Position numbers and translations under genes: made by a program. Positions 60,851-64,000 of a DNA stretch of 64,000 nt are shown here, in pieces; the stretch's first letter is position 1; every line of letters starts with the position of its first letter. The notes under the pieces are model-generated. The model saw nothing but the letters and a program-made list of their open reading frames with translations, did not search any database and was not told the origin of the DNA. The stretch is from JAAXHB01 sp965214945. GTDB taxonomy: Bacteria > Actinomycetota > Acidimicrobiia > Acidimicrobiales > Aldehydirespiratoraceae. The stretch lies in the NCBI GenBank assembly GCA_965214945.1, contig OZ244029.1:2294001-2358000 (forward strand), given 5' to 3'.

Positions 60851-62968
60851 TCAACGCTCTGCTCCCCCCAGCGACGGCACTTTGACCTCATCGTCGATGG
60901 CGACCTCATCGTCCGCGTATACCTTCATGCGACGGAATTCCTTGATGACGCCCGACGTGGTGGCGGCTAGCACAGCACCTCCGGACATCACCAGGAAGGA
61001 GCCTATACCGCTTATGTAGTTGGGGTCCGCCGAGCGGACGTGGGTAAAGATCCATCCGAAGCTCACGGCGACGATGCCCAACCCGATGCCGGCAGTAACG
61101 GCGCTCCAACGCCACTGCTTATGCTCGCCGGGGGTCGATATTCCGGCAGCTAGCAACGACACGGCAAACCCGACCAGCGCGGCCAGCGACGTCCACCAGC
61201 CGAACCTGGCACCCTTGCCGCTTATTCCGTCAGTGACGATGGCATTCTCAGCTCTTAGCGCCTCCGTGAGCGCCGATATCTGAGCGCCAATCACTGCGGC
61301 GTCGGCCGGATTAGCCTCCGCCTGATCCCTCAGAAGCTGGATCTGGGCCTTATCCTCCGGCGAGAGCACCACGTCGGCGCGACCGTCGAAGCTCCATCCT
61401 GAGATGGCTCCGATGCCGATTATCGTCACCGCGATCGCCGAAGCGAACACACGGCCCCAGCTGATAGAGGCGACGAGCGGTCGGACAGGAGCCCAGGGAG
61501 CGAGCCGTATCCACCAAATCGACCCAACCGCGGCCGTCAACCCACCGACGAGGGCCAGGTAGACCCCGATGCCGTTGCTCTGCCCGATCGTCAAATCCGA
61601 CGGGGACGCAAGAGTGTAGGCGATCATCGTCACCAGAAGGGCTATTGAGGCCATCACGCAGCCGTCGGCGGACAAGAAGCGCGGCCCGCGGCCCGGTGTT
61701 CTCAAACTGACCAATACCGATGCCATCACAAAAAGGCCTAGCGCAAAGGCGAGGTAGCCGAACCAGGAACCTCCGGTGGCTGACCAGCCGTTGAATGACT
61801 GTCCGGCCAGCTGCTCGTCGTCTCGGCGTCCGTAGGCGCTGATGAACCCCGCCCCGCCGCTCCACGTGAGAAACACCGACACGACCGCCAAAAGCCCTCC
61901 GGCGGCCGCTATCAGCATGGGGGTGCGCTCAGCCGGCGACACCGGCGTGAACACGCCCCCACCGGCTGATTTGGCATCGGCTGGCGACTTGCCGGCGTCG
62001 CCGGGGTCAAGCAGCGCCTCGGGGTCTCTGCGATGGACCCAAGCTGACTGGATGCGCCGAAGCAGGCTTTTGCGGGTTCCCTCGGGCTGAGAGATTCGGT
62101 CTAACACGACAGCTACTAAGAAGAAGGCCAGACCGCTCGCGGTTCCGTCAGCCACGCTCTGCCGCGAGATCGAATTGAACAGCAATCGGCCCAAGCCGCC
62201 TGCGCCCATGATGGCCGCTATGCCTAGCATCGATATCGATAGCAGCAGCGTCTGGTTGATGCCGGTCATGATGGCGGGCCTTGCCAAAGGGATCTGGACA
62301 TCTAGCAGCACCCGCCACTCGGGCGCGCCGTAGGCGCGGCTGGCCTCCACCACATCCTCGGGCACCTGGCGAACGCCGAGGTTGGTAAGGCGCACCAGAG
62401 GCGGCAGCGCGAACACCATGGTGACCATCGTGGCCGACACCTCTCCGACTCTGAAGAAGTAGATGACCGGCAGCATGTATACGAATGAGTGCACCACCTG
62501 CATGGCGTCGAGCACCGGCCTGACCGATCGCCAAAGGGCGTCAACCCGGCCGCAGGCTATGCCCAGCGGTATGCCGATGACGACGCAAAGGAACACCGCG
62601 ACACCGATGAAGCCGATGGTGCGGGCGGTCTCAAGCCAGAAGGCGTTTCCGAGGATTCCGCAGACCCCCAAGGCTATGGCGGCGAACGTGCCGACCTTCA
62701 GGTTGCGAACCAGTGTGCCGACCACGAAGAAGCCGAGGACCACAACCACCCAGGAGACCGGCTCGAGAATGTCCTGTACCAGGAAGCTGATGAGAGTGTC
62801 GAACGGCCACTTGATCAAGTCCAGGAGCCATTCGAGCCTGACCGCGATCCAGTCGACAGCCTGGTCCATCCATTCGCCGAAAGGGATCTCGAATTGCTCG
62901 AGTACTCGGTTATCAAAGACTGAGGGATCGCCCTGCCCGTCGTTGGAGCCTTGTGCTAGATAGCTCAC
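60851..62968 (-). CDS. proW: Glycine betaine/proline ABC transporter permease with large membrane extension
   Basis: The protein has 705 residues from GTG 62968, which overlaps the proV stop (GTGA). Residues 1-305 are the usual ProW/OpuAB permease: an amphipathic N-terminus, about six helices, and PEDVVEASRAYGAPEWRVLL, the EAA loop. The remaining 400 residues add about seven hydrophobic helices and a periplasmic-looking segment (DKAQIQLLRDQAEANPAD near 540), ending in a charged tail with EVAIDDEVKVPS. Normal ProW has about 280-350 residues. The extension is not a known ABC domain to me; it may be a regulatory or osmosensing module. Confidence 0.88.
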   Translation of the reverse strand: MSYLAQGSNDGQGDPSVFDNRVLEQFEIPFGEWMDQAVDWIAVRLEWLLDLIKWPFDTLISFLVQDILEPVSWVVVVLGFFVVGTLVRNLKVGTFAAIALGVCGILGNAFWLETARTIGFIGVAVFLCVVIGIPLGIACGRVDALWRSVRPVLDAMQVVHSFVYMLPVIYFFRVGEVSATMVTMVFALPPLVRLTNLGVRQVPEDVVEASRAYGAPEWRVLLDVQIPLARPAIMTGINQTLLLSISMLGIAAIMGAGGLGRLLFNSISRQSVADGTASGLAFFLVAVVLDRISQPEGTRKSLLRRIQSAWVHRRDPEALLDPGDAGKSPADAKSAGGGVFTPVSPAERTPMLIAAAGGLLAVVSVFLTWSGGAGFISAYGRRDDEQLAGQSFNGWSATGGSWFGYLAFALGLFVMASVLVSLRTPGRGPRFLSADGCVMASIALLVTMIAYTLASPSDLTIGQSNGIGVYLALVGGLTAAVGSIWWIRLAPWAPVRPLVASISWGRVFASAIAVTIIGIGAISGWSFDGRADVVLSPEDKAQIQLLRDQAEANPADAAVIGAQISALTEALRAENAIVTDGISGKGARFGWWTSLAALVGFAVSLLAAGISTPGEHKQWRWSAVTAGIGLGIVAVSFGWIFTHVRSADPNYISGIGSFLVMSGGAVLAATTSGVIKEFRRMKVYADDEVAIDDEVKVPSLGGAER

Positions 62969-64000
62969 ATGAACACCTCGCGCTCGAAGTCGTCTATGAG
63001 ATGCTCGACACGGCCCATCTCCTCCATGATGTGTCGGGCGTCGAGATGGCCCATCAGCGAACCTGTGGACTTGTCGCACACCGCTATCGGCAGCCCGCGG
63101 CCTGCCTCTGCATAAACGGTATTGAGCGTGTCGTCAGCACAACATGTGGGGAAGTCGGTGCGCAGCGCCGGCGCAAGCTCAACGGTGCCCACCCGCGCGG
63201 CTCGGTGGCCGTCTTCCACGGTTAGCAGGTGGGTGGGCATGCCGGCCGCATCAGTGACGAAGACCCCGGCCCGATCGCCCATGCCGGCCATTGCCTCCGC
63301 AAGGGTCGCGCCTGCAGAGATCGGGTCGGGCTGCTGCATCACCTCAGCCACCTGGATCACACGGCCCTGGTCGACGTCTTGGACGAATTCGGCGACGTAG
63401 CCGGTGGCAGGCTGAGTGAGAATCTCCTCAGGCGTTCCGATCTGGACCACGGCGCCGTCCTTCATAATGCAAACGCGGTCACCGATTCGAAGCGCTTCGT
63501 TCAAGTCGTGGGTGATGAACAGGATCGTCTTGTGGAGTTCGTTCTGAATCTCCATCATCTCGTCCTGCATCTGACGGCGGATCAGCGGGTCGAGTGCGCT
63601 GAAGGCTTCGTCCATGAGCAGGATGTCGGGATCCGAAGCCAGGGCACGGGCCAGGCCCACCCGCTGCTGCATTCCGCCTGAGAGTTCCGATGGCCTGGCC
63701 AGCGAGTATGCGCCGAGCCCTACAAGGCCCAGTGCCCGCATCCCGGCCTCCTCTCGGGCCGTCTTTTCCACGCCCTGGACCTTCAGCCCGTAGCTGACGT
63801 TGTCGATGACGTTGCGATGCGGGAACAGCGCGAAGTGCTGGAACACCATGCCCATGTACTCTCGACGGAAGGCTTGGAGGCTCGGGCCATTCAAAGCCTG
63901 AACGTCTGTTCCGTCGACCGTAACCGACCCGGCGGTGATGTGGTGGAGCTTGTTGACGGTGCGCAGCACTGTGGACTTGCCGGAGCCCGACAAGCCCATC
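62965..64000 (-). CDS. proV: Glycine betaine/proline ABC transporter ATP-binding protein (5' end outside window)
   Basis: At least 345 residues; the first part lies beyond base 64000. Walker A SGSGKST appears at the visible start, then MGMVFQHFALFPHRNV (Q-loop), signature LSGGMQQRVGLARAL, Walker B ILLMDEAFSALDP, H-loop FITHDLNEAL, and two CBS-like domains at the C-terminus, as in OpuAA/ProV. The CBS pair senses ionic strength in relatives. Its stop overlaps the proW start, placing proVWX in one operon. Confidence 0.93.
   Translation of the reverse strand, partial: MGLSGSGKSTVLRTVNKLHHITAGSVTVDGTDVQALNGPSLQAFRREYMGMVFQHFALFPHRNVIDNVSYGLKVQGVEKTAREEAGMRALGLVGLGAYSLARPSELSGGMQQRVGLARALASDPDILLMDEAFSALDPLIRRQMQDEMMEIQNELHKTILFITHDLNEALRIGDRVCIMKDGAVVQIGTPEEILTQPATGYVAEFVQDVDQGRVIQVAEVMQQPDPISAGATLAEAMAGMGDRAGVFVTDAAGMPTHLLTVEDGHRAARVGTVELAPALRTDFPTCCADDTLNTVYAEAGRGLPIAVCDKSTGSLMGHLDARHIMEEMGRVEHLIDDFEREVFM

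Noticed and set aside
1..64000. tRNA, rRNA, riboswitch and insertion-sequence search by eye
   Set aside because: No cloverleaf with a GGTTCGAATC-type arm, no rRNA, no transposase ORF and no convincing terminal inverted repeats were seen. A covariance-model scan could still find small RNAs.

Overview
The window is high-GC actinobacterial DNA, most like a marine or host-associated member of the class Acidimicrobiia; this placement is inferred from gene content, with no rRNA or marker phylogeny available. Supporting signs are two F420-type luciferase-like oxidoreductases, a WXG100/FHA-EssC type VII secretion pair, frequent GTG and TTG starts, GTGA/ATGA gene overlaps, and enzymes for methylated osmolytes (MttB homologue, DddP-like DMSP lyase, BKACE enzyme, ProVWX uptake).

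Layout. 1-1.2 kb: end of an unknown gene, a small hypothetical and a divergent biotin-ligase-like protein. 1.2-3.4 kb: MttB-family methyltransferase and an internally deleted SDR gene. 3.5-13.8 kb: a defence island with a low-GC membrane protein, then SNF2 helicase-DUF3883, DUF1156 adenine methylase and HEPN-DUF499 ATPase. The methylase is split by a one-base shift in a run of 13 C. 13.9-14.1 kb: remains of a MazEF toxin-antitoxin pair. 14.1-19.9 kb: NAD-dependent formate dehydrogenase, whose catalytic subunit carries an in-frame TGA (selenocysteine) followed by an E. coli-like SECIS loop, plus a BKACE enzyme. 20-23.9 kb: proS and a membrane PLC-like protein. 24-26.5 kb: AT-richer restriction-modification pair. 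26.5-29.5 kb: acyl-CoA synthetase, small protein, LLM oxidoreductase. 29.6-34.9 kb: two giant fused Liv-type transporter proteins (MFS-LivF and LivH-LivM-LivG). 35-38.6 kb: small membrane protein, DUF1214 protein, O-methyltransferase, MscS channel. 38.7-41.6 kb: modABC. 41.6-48.2 kb: VOC protein, SDR, second DUF1214 protein, prolyl peptidase, enoyl-CoA hydratase. 48.3-53.3 kb: EssC ATPase and WXG100 protein. 53.5-59.4 kb: enoyl-CoA hydratase, LLM oxidoreductase, alcohol dehydrogenase, FAD oxidoreductase, DddP-like protein. 59.6-64 kb: proVWX, with proV cut by the window end.

How it fits together (inference): ProVWX would import betaines and DMSP. DddP, the DAO oxidoreductase, the MttB homologue and BKACE could process methylated osmolytes. 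Demethylation yields C1 units that the formate dehydrogenase could oxidise to CO2 and NADH, and ModABC would supply its molybdenum.

The most unusual structural signal is a recurrent short duplication. At eight genes, all on the minus strand, the last codons, the stop or the bases just after it are copied 20-73 bp downstream. Further short tandem repeats lie inside coding regions.
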